This document shows positions 7,688 to 16,428 of a stretch of DNA of 64,000 bases, in pieces. Location: contig NZ_CP096184.1 of NCBI RefSeq assembly GCF_020447105.2, forward strand, positions 2,480,001-2,544,000, in the 5' to 3' direction. A program made the position numbers and the translations under genes. Numbering within the stretch: the stretch's first letter is position 1; every line of letters starts with the position of its first letter. The notes beneath the pieces were generated by a model. The model ran no database searches, had not been told where the DNA came from, and saw only the letters and a list, made by a program, of their open reading frames with translations. The stretch comes from Demequina sp. TMPB413 (lineage in GTDB: Bacteria > Actinomycetota > Actinomycetes > Actinomycetales > Demequinaceae).

Positions 7688-9420
7688 CGTACGCGGCGCA
7701 ACCGGCGCGTGACGGCGCTGACAGCGGCGCTCACCTCGGAGACCTTCAGCACCTTGCTCGCACCGGCGTAGACGGCAAACATTGCGATCCCAATCGCGGC
7801 AGACATTCCCACGCTGGTCATGACGGCTGTGACGCCTTGATCGTTCCAAGAATGTGGTCCGACGGCGAGAATCCCGACGCCGACGACGATGGCGAGGCTG
7901 GCAGCAGTCGCCGCTTTGGCGTAGGTGACGAGGATGCGTCGCAGGTCGACGCCCCCGAGGCGTCGATACAGGCCCCAGGTGCGCAAGACGACGGCGACAA
8001 CATTGGTCGCGACAAGGCCAAGCGCTGCGCCCCTGACCCACCAGACGGGGTCCATCAAGCCCTTGACCGAGTAGGCCACCGCAAGCCAGGCGAGGGTCAT
8101 CGGGATGTGGATGAGGAAGACGGTGCGCCCGTCCTCGAGCGCGAAGTACGCCTGCTTGACGATGACGGAGGCGCCGAGGGGTACGAGCGCGAGGCTCATG
8201 ATCGCGAGCACCCAGGCGACCGCAGCGACCGACTCGACCGACGCAGACAGCGCCAGCACTCGCACCAAGTGCGGCGAAGCGACCACCATGATGGCTCCCG
8301 CGATCATCGTGAGAACGCCGATGTTGCGCACGCCCTCGCTGATCACGTCCCGCAAGCGCGCCATGTTCGCGTTCGAGGCGTGACGTGCCATCTGCGTGAA
8401 CAGCACGGTCATGAGCGAAACGGAAATCAATGAGTGGGGCATGAGGAAGATGCCGAGCGCGAAGTCGTAGCCAAAGACGCCAGCGACTGTCGGGTCCTTG
8501 GGCGCGGCGTCCGACGCCGCAGACGCGATGTTCGTAATGGCGGCGACTCCCACCTGCTCAACTACCACCGCCGCCAGCGCCCAACTCGCGACCCTCGTGA
8601 CCGTTCTCAACTCGCCCTTGGGTCCGCGCCACACCCAGCGCCAGCGGTAGCCGCCGCGGATCATTGGCGGGATCAGGATCAATGCTTGGGCAGCGATACC
8701 GAGCGTGGCGACGCCTGCGACCAGCACGATCTTTGTCGTCGTCCATTGGCCAACGATGGCGCTCACGGAGGCGTTCTCGTCGAGCATGTAGCGACCAAAA
8801 AGGGCCAAGTACGCGACAAGTCCCGCTATGGCCACCACGTTGTTTGCCACGGGCGCCCACATGAACCACCCAAACTGCTCGCGCGCATTGAGCACCTGGC
8901 CGAACAGCGTGTAGAGACCGTAGAAGAGCAACTGCGGGATGCACCAGAACGCGAAAGCGGTGGCCAGTGCCGTCTGATCAGCGTCCCAGTTGGAGTAGAG
9001 CCTGACCCACAATCCGGCAGTGACCGTGAGGAGCGTCGTCACCGCCAGGATGCCGACGCCCCCGAGAGTCAGGATGCGGTGCACTGTGCGGACGCGGTCC
9101 GCCTGGAAGGACTTCACGATTTGCGGCACGAGCGCGGAGTTGAGGACGCCCGCCGCTAGCACCGCAAACATCACGTTCGGCAACTTGTTGGCGACGGCGT
9201 AGGCATCGGCCGCTACCGAGCCGGTGAGACCGATGGCGATTACCAGCAACGTGGACCGCACCATACCGAGCGCTCGCGACACGAGCGTTCCCGACGCCAT
9301 CACCAAGGCGTGTCTTCCGACCTGCCCAGATGACGCGGTGGCGCCGCCTCCCGCCGCGCCAGGCCCTGCCGGATCTATCGGCGGCGTCGCGTCACTGCCT
9401 TCGGTAGTCATGCGAGTCAT
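7684..9420 (-). CDS. murJ: Lipid II flippase MurJ
   Basis: Polytopic membrane protein (578 aa, about 14 membrane segments) that moves lipid II across the membrane for peptidoglycan synthesis. The N-terminal family signature is clear (ASGTLVSRALGMVRSTLL), as is the conserved FGQVLNAREQFGWFMWAPV region. An ATG at 9420 with GGGGACA before it is preferred to the upstream open frame; an in-frame ATG 9 nt later is possible. It lies 13 nt after the DUF6049 gene and overlaps the pseudokinase start. No sigM/anti-sigma pair follows, unlike the mycobacterial locus. Confidence 0.95.
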   Translation of the reverse strand: MTRMTTEGSDATPPIDPAGPGAAGGGATASSGQVGRHALVMASGTLVSRALGMVRSTLLVIAIGLTGSVAADAYAVANKLPNVMFAVLAAGVLNSALVPQIVKSFQADRVRTVHRILTLGGVGILAVTTLLTVTAGLWVRLYSNWDADQTALATAFAFWCIPQLLFYGLYTLFGQVLNAREQFGWFMWAPVANNVVAIAGLVAYLALFGRYMLDENASVSAIVGQWTTTKIVLVAGVATLGIAAQALILIPPMIRGGYRWRWVWRGPKGELRTVTRVASWALAAVVVEQVGVAAITNIASAASDAAPKDPTVAGVFGYDFALGIFLMPHSLISVSLMTVLFTQMARHASNANMARLRDVISEGVRNIGVLTMIAGAIMVVASPHLVRVLALSASVESVAAVAWVLAIMSLALVPLGASVIVKQAYFALEDGRTVFLIHIPMTLAWLAVAYSVKGLMDPVWWVRGAALGLVATNVVAVVLRTWGLYRRLGGVDLRRILVTYAKAATAASLAIVVGVGILAVGPHSWNDQGVTAVMTSVGMSAAIGIAMFAVYAGASKVLKVSEVSAAVSAVTRRLRRVR

Positions 9421-9433
9421 TGTCCCCGGTTGC

Positions 9434-11371
9434 TCACGCGTCGGCGTCGGACGCGCCTGCGACGTCGTCCGCGCTCGTCGGCCGCACCCTGGTGTCCTTG
9501 CGTCCACGGCGAGCTGTGCGAACGATGCCAGCGATCAAGAGGACGGCGAGGCCTGCGGTAAAGATGCCCGTCGCAGCGTTTCCCCATTGCGCACGCACCC
9601 TCACACGAAGCGTCTCCGCGACGGCGACCGTCTGGCCTTCCTCGTTGCGCAGAGCGACTGTCACCTTCACGTCGCCGTTGGACACGGCGTTGACAGGGAC
9701 GAGCACGGTGGCTTCCGTGCCGGCATCGACGGTGGCCGTGGGTTGCGCCTTGGTGAGCAGGATAGGCGACCGTGACATCATCGCGACCCTCAGGGTGACG
9801 GGTACGTCAAGATCGTTGCGCACGGTGACGGGCACCTGGCCAGATGACGACACCAGATTGAGCGAGGTGCCCGACGTGACGGTGACAGCCTTGATGACGG
9901 CTTCCGCCTGCGCCATCGCCTCGTCGAACTCGGCCCTTCTACGTTCAGGGTCGGCGCGGTCCGGCAGCGACATGGATGACCACACGGCGCGTTGCGCATC
10001 TGCCACCATCTTGGAGGGCGCGTCGGCGGCAGTCGCCATGACGCTCAAGCGGTCGAGTGCCGAGACGGCGCCGACGGCCAACTCCGAACCGGCATCCGCT
10101 TCGCTAGCGAGCGACTCGGGGAGGTCCACCGCGGGCCTGTCGGGGGCGGAGAGCGCCGCAGTGAGGGGCGTCGCGGTGACAAAGGGCGCATCGAGAAGAG
10201 CGTCGATCGCCTGGGATGGCCGCGTTCCGTCGACCACCCAACTATCCCCTGGCGCGATGACGACCGATGTGTTGCCTTGGCCGGCATTCAGGGCGGCCAG
10301 CGCCAGGACGGTCGCGTTAGTCGCCGGGTGCGACGGTGGCTGAGACGCGAGCGCGAGCGAGAGGTCGAGGTGGGGCAGGACGACGGGGGCGAGAGCCACT
10401 TCGCCCACCGGCTCGGCTGTCACGACGGATGCGGTGGAGGGCTGCGCGCCTGCCCACTTGGCATCGGCGAGGATCGCGACGGCGCCCGCGTTGGTCGTGA
10501 GTGCCGCGGTGGCGTCATCGGCCGCTGCCGCCACTGCGATCCATGACAGAGAGGAGAGCTCGCGCGACTCGGCAACGGCCGCATCGAGCAGGGCTGGTGC
10601 TCCCGCGTGGGCCACGCTCGTCACATCGAGATTTCCGATAGGCAGCGTGTAGGCCTCCCTGTCATTGAGGTCGAGACGCTGCCGCACCGTGAGGGCTGAC
10701 GGATCGACGAGCAGAGTGACGCGCTCATCGCTGGCAGCGGCCAGGAGTGCGTCCACGCGCTCGGGAGGACCTGAGATCGAGGCGAGGACCGTGACGTCGA
10801 GCGGAGGAACCAGGTCGGGCTGCCACGTCACGGGAGAGGCTTGAGACCACACGACCTTGCCATCCACCGCGACGGAGACCGTGAGTCCGTAAACGCCCCA
10901 GTCTGGCGTTGGCAGGCCGAGCCCGCCTGGCGTGACCGAGAGGCCGACGGTGGCGGTTGTGCCCACCGGCAGGGCGCCAGGCGGCGAGGGCGAGGACGTG
11001 GATGAGGCGGTGACGGGCGCGGTGGCGACCGCACGACTAGCGACCCCTGTGGGATCTTCCATGAATCCGTTGATCGCCGCGGCGGAGGTCAACGGCGCCT
11101 CCGTGACGGTGAGCGTCGCAGAGACATTCGAGAGGTCGGTCAGGGGTGCCCGCACGGAGACGTAAGTGCCGAGGCGAGTGAGCGGGTCGGCGGACACGGG
11201 CATGCTGCCGACAACGGAGGCGTCCACTGCGGCCTCCACTTGCTGCGCCGTCTGGGCCGCTCCACCTTGTGCCATCGAGGCACCGGCGGCGCCCGCGACC
11301 GCGAGGCCACAGATGACTGCTACCGCCGCCGCCCTGGCGAGCCGTCCTAGGTGAGCTGACGCTGTCTTCAT
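9434..11371 (-). CDS. DUF6049-family secreted membrane-anchored protein
   Basis: 645-aa protein of unknown role that occupies the position of Rv3909 between the NUDIX gene and murJ. It has an N-terminal signal sequence (AAAVAVICGLAVAGAAGASM), a large extracytoplasmic Ala/Val/Thr-rich region with beta-sandwich-like repeats, one C-terminal membrane helix (GIFTAGLAVLLIAGIV) and a short basic-to-acidic tail. The start overlaps the NUDIX stop (ATGA). Its conserved place next to murJ suggests a cell-envelope function; that is inference. Confidence 0.82.
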   Translation of the reverse strand: MKTASAHLGRLARAAAVAVICGLAVAGAAGASMAQGGAAQTAQQVEAAVDASVVGSMPVSADPLTRLGTYVSVRAPLTDLSNVSATLTVTEAPLTSAAAINGFMEDPTGVASRAVATAPVTASSTSSPSPPGALPVGTTATVGLSVTPGGLGLPTPDWGVYGLTVSVAVDGKVVWSQASPVTWQPDLVPPLDVTVLASISGPPERVDALLAAASDERVTLLVDPSALTVRQRLDLNDREAYTLPIGNLDVTSVAHAGAPALLDAAVAESRELSSLSWIAVAAAADDATAALTTNAGAVAILADAKWAGAQPSTASVVTAEPVGEVALAPVVLPHLDLSLALASQPPSHPATNATVLALAALNAGQGNTSVVIAPGDSWVVDGTRPSQAIDALLDAPFVTATPLTAALSAPDRPAVDLPESLASEADAGSELAVGAVSALDRLSVMATAADAPSKMVADAQRAVWSSMSLPDRADPERRRAEFDEAMAQAEAVIKAVTVTSGTSLNLVSSSGQVPVTVRNDLDVPVTLRVAMMSRSPILLTKAQPTATVDAGTEATVLVPVNAVSNGDVKVTVALRNEEGQTVAVAETLRVRVRAQWGNAATGIFTAGLAVLLIAGIVRTARRGRKDTRVRPTSADDVAGASDADA

Positions 11372-11907
11372 GCCCGCGCGGTGAGCAACTCGGCGGCGGT
11401 CTGGGCCATCTTGCGCTCATTGGGAAAGGCCAGTTTGGTGCGCAACTCGTCGATCGGCACCCATGCGGCAACTTCAGCTTCTTGGTCGGGGTCGTTCTCC
11501 GTGGTGATGGTGCCGCTGATCGCCTCGAGAAGGAAGTGATAGACCTTCTTGTGGACTCGGCGGTCGTCTCCCGTGAACCAGTAGTCGATCACGCCGAGGG
11601 GCTGAACAACCTCAGCCGAGATCCCCGTCTCTTCCGCCACCTCGCGGACGGCGGCCTCTTCCGGCGTTTCCACCCCTTCGATGTGTCCCTTCGGGAGGCA
11701 CCACTCCAGCCTGCCTGCCCTGTTGCGGCGGCCGATGCACGCGACGTAGGCGACGCCGTCCTCGATCTTCACCGTCACCCCGCCGGCGGACACCTCGCGC
11801 GACACCGGCAACTGACCCGCGACCCGCTGAGCCCTGCGGCGGCGAATCATGGCGCCCGCCGGGGCCCGCGGCATGCGGCTAGGTCGAGGAATCGGCGAGT
11901 CCGGCAT
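11368..11907 (-). CDS. NUDIX hydrolase (MutT4-like)
   Basis: 179-aa pyrophosphohydrolase. A full NUDIX box spans residues 74-96: GHIEGVETPEE, then REVAEETGI, with the catalytic glutamates present. A basic 35-residue N-terminal extension (RRRRAQR) precedes the fold. Position and order match mycobacterial mutT4 (Rv3908), divergent from pcnA and first in the murJ operon. Substrate not deducible; nucleotide diphosphate derivatives are usual. Confidence 0.9.
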   Translation of the reverse strand: MPDSPIPRPSRMPRAPAGAMIRRRRAQRVAGQLPVSREVSAGGVTVKIEDGVAYVACIGRRNRAGRLEWCLPKGHIEGVETPEEAAVREVAEETGISAEVVQPLGVIDYWFTGDDRRVHKKVYHFLLEAISGTITTENDPDQEAEVAAWVPIDELRTKLAFPNERKMAQTAAELLTARA

Positions 11908-11997
11908 GGCCCAACTCTAACCGGGGGTCGGCCTGTCGCCGGGCAGGGGCGACCGGCCACGACGTCGTCCGCGCCAGGCTCTGGGATGCTGGTACCC

Positions 11998-13458
11998 ATG
12001 ACGCTTCAGGCCGCTCCTTCCGTTCCGCCCCGTGACGTCCTTGCGGCGAGGGCTGGCGCGTTGGGTGCAGCGGTGCCACAAGAGGTTGCCGCGCTGGCGG
12101 CGCTCTTCGACGACGCTGGCTACGAGTTCGCACTCGTCGGGGGGCCGGTGCGCGACGCCTTCTTGGGCCGGTCGAGCGCCGATCTTGACTTCACCACGTC
12201 GGCTAGGCCTGACGAGACCGAGCGGCTCCTCAAGCAGTGGACCCGCGCGACGTGGGACATGGGGAGGGACTTTGGCACCATTGGCGGGCGCAGGGGCGAC
12301 CTCGTGGTGGAGATCACGACGTTCAGGGCCGACGAGTATGACGGCGCCTCCCGTAAGCCGGTGGTGGCCTTCGGCGACTCGCTCGAAGGCGACCTCGCCA
12401 GGCGCGACTTCACCATCAATGCGATGGCGGTGCGGTTGCCGAGTGGGGACTTCGTTGACCCCTTTGGTGGACTGGAGGACCTCGCCGGGGGCTTGCTCCG
12501 GACCCCGATCGAACCGGCGCTGTCCTTTGGCGACGATCCCTTGCGCATGATGCGTGCGGCGCGCTTTGCGTCCCAACTTGGCTTCGAGATTGAGCCGGCG
12601 ACGTTCGCGGCCATGCATGCGATGGCCGACCGCATCGAGATTGTCTCGGCGGAGCGCGTGCGAGATGAGCTCACCAAACTGCTCATGGGTGCGCGTGTGC
12701 GTGATGGCCTCACGGCGCTGGTCGACTCGGGGATCGCCGAGCACGTGCTTCCTGAACTGCCAGCCCTCCAGCTTGAGGTCGATGAGCACCACCATCACAA
12801 GGACGTCTATCAGCACACGCTGACCGTGGTCGAGCAGGCCATCGACCTCGAGACCGGTCCAGACGGCCCTGTGCCCGGGCCCGACCTGGTGTTGCGCTTG
12901 GCCGCCCTCATGCACGACATCGGCAAGCCCGCCACTCGGCGGCTCGAGCCGGGAGGCGGCGTGTCCTTCCATCACCACGAGTTGGTGGGCGCCAAGCTCA
13001 CCGGCAAGCGGCTCAAGGCTCTGCGCTTTGATAAGGACACGATCAAGGCTGTCGCGCGATTGGTCGAGTTGCATTTGCGGTTCCACGGCTACGGCGAGGC
13101 CCGGTGGTCTGACTCGGCCGTGAGGCGCTACGTGACCGACGCGGGCGATCAGTTGGAGAGGCTGCACCGGTTGACCCGTGCCGACGTGACGACTCGCAAT
13201 CGACGCAAGGCCGAGCGTCTCGCGTTCGCCTATGACGACCTAGAGAACCGCATCACTGAGTTGCGTGCCCGCGAAGAGGTCGACGCGATTCGTCCCGATC
13301 TCGACGGAACACAGATCATGGCCGAGCTTGGCATCGGGCCCGGCCGCGACGTCGGCCTGGCCTACAAGCACCTTTTGGAGTTGCGCATGGAGCACGGGCC
13401 GCTGGGGGACGAGCGCGCCCGCGCCGAACTTCGGGCGTGGTGGGCTGGGCGCGCCTAA
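11998..13458 (+). CDS. pcnA: CCA tRNA nucleotidyltransferase
   Basis: Adds or repairs the 3'-CCA of tRNAs. The 486-aa protein has the class II nucleotidyltransferase head (GGPVRDAFLG, then the metal-binding DLDFTT), the conserved RRDFTINA-type motif, the (P)ALSFGDDPLRMMRAARFA region, and a C-terminal HD domain (HHHKDVYQHT, LMHDIGKP). An ATG at 11998 is used; another in-frame ATG lies 15 nt upstream. It is transcribed away from the NUDIX-murJ operon, as in mycobacteria. The long open frame on the opposite strand is a composition shadow. Confidence 0.94.
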   Translation: MTLQAAPSVPPRDVLAARAGALGAAVPQEVAALAALFDDAGYEFALVGGPVRDAFLGRSSADLDFTTSARPDETERLLKQWTRATWDMGRDFGTIGGRRGDLVVEITTFRADEYDGASRKPVVAFGDSLEGDLARRDFTINAMAVRLPSGDFVDPFGGLEDLAGGLLRTPIEPALSFGDDPLRMMRAARFASQLGFEIEPATFAAMHAMADRIEIVSAERVRDELTKLLMGARVRDGLTALVDSGIAEHVLPELPALQLEVDEHHHHKDVYQHTLTVVEQAIDLETGPDGPVPGPDLVLRLAALMHDIGKPATRRLEPGGGVSFHHHELVGAKLTGKRLKALRFDKDTIKAVARLVELHLRFHGYGEARWSDSAVRRYVTDAGDQLERLHRLTRADVTTRNRRKAERLAFAYDDLENRITELRAREEVDAIRPDLDGTQIMAELGIGPGRDVGLAYKHLLELRMEHGPLGDERARAELRAWWAGRA

Positions 13459-13509
13459 CCCCCCCGCCCGCCAGCGTCCCGCGCCGCGAACGCCCCACCC
13501 CTCGCTCGT

Positions 13510-13563
13510 GCGGGGCACTCACGCACCGTGTCTGCGCCCCTCTCTTCTGCTGCGGGGCACTCA
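13510..13563. repeat. Two inverted copies of the TGAGTGCCCCGC repeat upstream of the DUF559 gene
   Basis: GCGGGGCACTCA occurs at 13510-13521 and 13552-13563, 42 bp apart. It is the reverse complement of the core found three times downstream of the next gene. The first copy extends to 17 bp (GCGGGGCACTCACGCAC, 13510-13526), an exact inverted match to 14559-14575. The rest of 13459-13636 shows no gene. Confidence 0.85.
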
Positions 13564-13636
13564 GGCAGCGTCAAGGTTTTCCACAGCCTGCCCGGCCGCT
13601 CGACCCAGCACCTGCATGATCGACTAGACCGGGCGC

Positions 13637-14566
13637 ATGACCATGAAATCTCTCCGCCAGCGACTCCTGTCGCAAGCACGCCCCTTCTCGTACTCCACCA
13701 TGTGTGCGGAGGCCAGCCGCCAGGGAGTCGACGGTGCGATCCGGCGGGGCGAAATTGTCCGGGTGCTCCCGGGCTTCTATGCGGCCGCGGTCTATGCCGA
13801 GTCATGGGCGGTGCGTGCTCGGGCGGCGGTCTCCTGGGCGGGACCCGCGGCTGTGATCGCGGGCACATCGGCGCTCTTCGCGTGGGAGGCGACCGGCAGG
13901 GTCCCCGACACCGTCGACCTTGTCCTTCCACACGGATCACACCGGCGGCCGCCTCGGTGGCTGCGCATTGCGACCGTCACCTACGCGGTTCCTCATGGCC
14001 TGTGGCAAGGTGACCTCCCGGTGGCGCTACCGGCATACGCCGTGGCACAGGCTTATGGCCGCGCCCGTCCTGGCGATCGCGCGGACATCGTGTTTGCGGC
14101 CTTCCGATCAGGCAAGGTGTCGGCGGCGTCGATGGGACAGGCGCTCGCGCGCATGCCACGCGTGCGAGCGCGTGCGAGCCTGGTGGCGAGGGTGGCGTAC
14201 GCGGCCGACGGTGTCGAGAGTTACCTCGAAGAGCGCGGCTTGCGCGATGTCTTCGCAGGGTCGACTTTTGACCACCTACTCCGCCAGCACCGTTTGGTCG
14301 TCGAGGGCAGACGCTTTCGAGTGGATGTGTTCGACCCGGTCACGTCAACCGCGTTCGAGCTTGATGGTGCAGTTGCTCATGGCTCCCTGGAGCAGCGCCA
14401 GGCCGATGTCGAGCGCGATGGACTGCTCGCGGGGTTGGGGATCCTGACCGTGAGATTCACGTACCGCGACGTAATGGACAGGCCAGCGTGGTGCCGGGTC
14501 CTGGCGCTCAGGGTCTTGGCCGAGAGGGGCGGCGCGCAGGTGGTCACGCGTGCGGAGGGTGCGTGA
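13637..14566 (+). CDS. AbiEi-like/DUF559 PD-(D/E)XK domain protein
   Basis: 309-aa protein of a widespread actinobacterial family. The N-terminal part resembles the AbiEi antitoxin winged-helix domain (GVDGAIRRGEIVRVLPGFYA). The C-terminal ~110 residues look like DUF559, a Vsr/PD-(D/E)XK-type nuclease fold: ESYLEE, then FRVDVFD, then AFELDG and a final LTVRFTYRDV. The acidic residues expected for metal binding are present. No AbiEii toxin partner is adjacent. The last codons and the stop lie in the first unit of a 41-bp tandem repeat. Function unknown; DNA binding or cleavage is inference from fold. Confidence 0.75.
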   Translation: MTMKSLRQRLLSQARPFSYSTMCAEASRQGVDGAIRRGEIVRVLPGFYAAAVYAESWAVRARAAVSWAGPAAVIAGTSALFAWEATGRVPDTVDLVLPHGSHRRPPRWLRIATVTYAVPHGLWQGDLPVALPAYAVAQAYGRARPGDRADIVFAAFRSGKVSAASMGQALARMPRVRARASLVARVAYAADGVESYLEERGLRDVFAGSTFDHLLRQHRLVVEGRRFRVDVFDPVTSTAFELDGAVAHGSLEQRQADVERDGLLAGLGILTVRFTYRDVMDRPAWCRVLALRVLAERGGAQVVTRAEGA

Positions 14567-14671
14567 GTGCCCCGCGGGTTGGAGATGCGCGTGCGGAGGG
14601 TGCGTGAGTGCCCCGCAGGTTGGAGATGCGGGTGCGGAGGGTGCGTGAGTGCCCCGCAGGGTGGAGAGCGG
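14551..14671. repeat. 41-bp tandem repeat, about three copies, through the stop codon of the DUF559 gene
   Basis: Units start at 14551, 14592 and 14633 with TGCGGAGGGTGCGTGAGTGC and run on through CCCCGC and GGTTGGAGATGCG. Period is exactly 41 bp, with single-base differences between units and a third unit that decays near 14671. Each unit holds TGAGTGCCCCGC (14564, 14605, 14646), whose TGA is the gene's stop in unit one. The array ends just before the convergent ald stop. Confidence 0.92.
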
Positions 14672-14676
14672 AAGGC

Positions 14677-15768
14677 TCAAGCTGCGGGGAGGTCCGGAAA
14701 GGCCGCCGCGGTGGGCGCGTTGCGGATGCGCCCGCCTGAGACGGCCAGCCCCTTCGCGAGTGCCGGGTCGGCGGCCGACGCTTCGTCCCAGCCGCTTGCC
14801 GCCATCGCGAGCACATACGGCAGCGTCGCATTGGTCAGGGCGATGGTCGACGTGTTCCCCACGGCCCCTGGCATGTTCGCGACGCAATAGAACGTGGACT
14901 CCGCCACACGGTACGTGGGCTCCGCGTGCGTGGTGGGCCGCGAGTCCTCGAAGCAGCCGCCCTGGTCAATAGCCACATCGACCAGCACGGAGCCGGGCTT
15001 CATCCTGGAGACGAGCTCGCGCGAGACCAAGCGCGGCGCCCTCGCCCCCGGCACGAGCACGGCGCCGATGACGAGGTCGGCTTCGAGTACGGTCCGTTCC
15101 ACTTCGTAGGCGTTGGAGGCAACGGTCCGCACTCTCCCGCGCAGCACGTCGTCGATGTGGCGCAGCCGTGGAACCGACAGGTCAAGCACGGTGACGTCGG
15201 CGCCCATCCCTGCCGCCTGGCCGATCGCACCCCAACCGGCGACCCCTGCGCCCAGCACCGCGACTTTGGCGGGCCTGACTCCCGGGACTCCAGAGATGAG
15301 CACGCCCCGACCGCCTTGGCTCGACATCAGGTGGTAGGAGCCCACGTGCGCTGCCATGCGCCCCGCCACCTCGGACATGGGCGCGAGGAGAGGGAGCGAG
15401 CCGTCCGCTAACTGCACGGTCTCGTACGCGATGGCGGTGGTGCCAGATTCGACGAGCGCGCGAGTGAGGGGCTCGTTGGCAGCGAGATGAAGGTACGTGA
15501 AGAGTGTGAGGCCGGCGCGCAGGTAGCCAAACTCCGACGGAATCGGCTCCTTGACCTTCAGCACCGTCTCGCAAGACCACGCATCCTCGACGCCGACAAT
15601 GCGGGCGCCAGCGTCGACGTACTCGTCATCGCTCAGAGAACTGCCTTGCCCTGCTCCCGCCTGGATCAACACGTCGTGTCCGGCCGCGACGAGCGCGTGG
15701 ACACCGCCGGGCGTCACGGCGACGCGGGTCTCGTTGTTCTTGACCTCAGCAGGGATGCCGATGCGCAT
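14677..15768 (-). CDS. ald: Alanine dehydrogenase
   Basis: NAD-dependent enzyme converting L-alanine and pyruvate plus ammonia (363 aa, slightly shorter than the usual 371). Motifs: N-terminal MRIGIPAEVKNNETRVA, catalytic lysine region VLKVKEP, catalytic His in FTYLHLA, and the Rossmann loop VAVLGAGVAGWGA. The ATG at 15768 has AAGGAG at ideal distance; the longer frame is ignored. It is divergent from an Lrp-type regulator, the arrangement known for ald/aldR, so activation by that regulator in response to alanine is likely. Confidence 0.95.
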   Translation of the reverse strand: MRIGIPAEVKNNETRVAVTPGGVHALVAAGHDVLIQAGAGQGSSLSDDEYVDAGARIVGVEDAWSCETVLKVKEPIPSEFGYLRAGLTLFTYLHLAANEPLTRALVESGTTAIAYETVQLADGSLPLLAPMSEVAGRMAAHVGSYHLMSSQGGRGVLISGVPGVRPAKVAVLGAGVAGWGAIGQAAGMGADVTVLDLSVPRLRHIDDVLRGRVRTVASNAYEVERTVLEADLVIGAVLVPGARAPRLVSRELVSRMKPGSVLVDVAIDQGGCFEDSRPTTHAEPTYRVAESTFYCVANMPGAVGNTSTIALTNATLPYVLAMAASGWDEASAADPALAKGLAVSGGRIRNAPTAAAFPDLPAA

Positions 15769-15878
15769 GGTGGTCTCCTTGGGGTTGCGACCCACCCTTC
15801 AAGTTTCGAAGATTCTGCGCCGATTGCAACCGGTCTCGCATATCCTCTGTGCAACTGCCGGAAATGGAGAAGAATGCA

Positions 15879-16412
15879 ATGAATTCAACGTCCCATGAGG
15901 CCCTTCCGCCGACGAATCTTCGGCTCGACGCCCTCGATGAACGCATTTTGTGGGAGCTCACCAAGGACGCGCGGCTGCCCAACGCGGCGCTGGCCGAACG
16001 CCTCCACGTCTCCGCCTCCACCACCCACGCGCGAGTGCGCGCCCTGCGCGCGGCAGGCATCATCAAGTCGTCTCATATCGAGGTGGACTACGAGGCCCTC
16101 GGCTTCACGGTTCAGAGCATCGTCGCGGTCAAGCTCAGGGCCCAGGCGCGACCGCAGGTCAAGTCCTATGCGCGCCAGGTGATCCAGTTGCCCAACGTGT
16201 TGTCGGTCTACTTTGTGGGCGGGTCCTTCGACTTCCTGATCCACGTCGCGTGCACCTCGACCTCTCAGTTGCGCGACTTTGTGGCGAGCAACCTGAGCAT
16301 GGATCCCGTGGTCGCCTCGACGGAAACCCACCTCGTGTTCGACCACCTCATCGGAGCGGAGCACAAGAAGGGCGCCGACGGCTTGGCCGCCATGCGTAAG
16401 GCCCTCGCCTAA
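15879..16412 (+). CDS. Lrp/AsnC-family regulator (AldR-like)
   Basis: 177-aa transcription factor with an N-terminal winged helix-turn-helix (LDALDERILWELTKDARLPN, ERLHVSASTTHARVRAL) and a C-terminal RAM ligand-binding domain (VIQLPNVLSVYFVGGSFDFL). The ATG at 15879 follows GGAGAAG at 9 nt and is preferred; in-frame ATG 15864 and GTG 15849 are alternatives. The roughly 110-bp spacer shared with ald should contain its operator. Confidence 0.9.
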   Translation: MNSTSHEALPPTNLRLDALDERILWELTKDARLPNAALAERLHVSASTTHARVRALRAAGIIKSSHIEVDYEALGFTVQSIVAVKLRAQARPQVKSYARQVIQLPNVLSVYFVGGSFDFLIHVACTSTSQLRDFVASNLSMDPVVASTETHLVFDHLIGAEHKKGADGLAAMRKALA

Positions 16413-16428
16413 CGACACGCCGGGCTTC

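Noticed and set aside
11917-13167. 416-aa open frame antisense to pcnA
   Set aside because: Mirror of a well-supported enzyme in GC-rich sequence; composition is His/Arg-rich and matches no family.
13637-14566. Type IV toxin-antitoxin (AbiE) system
   Set aside because: Only the antitoxin-like N-terminal domain is present and it is fused to DUF559; no AbiEii nucleotidyltransferase is adjacent.
14551-14671. CRISPR-like array
   Set aside because: Units are tandem with no variable spacers, only about three copies, and no cas genes.
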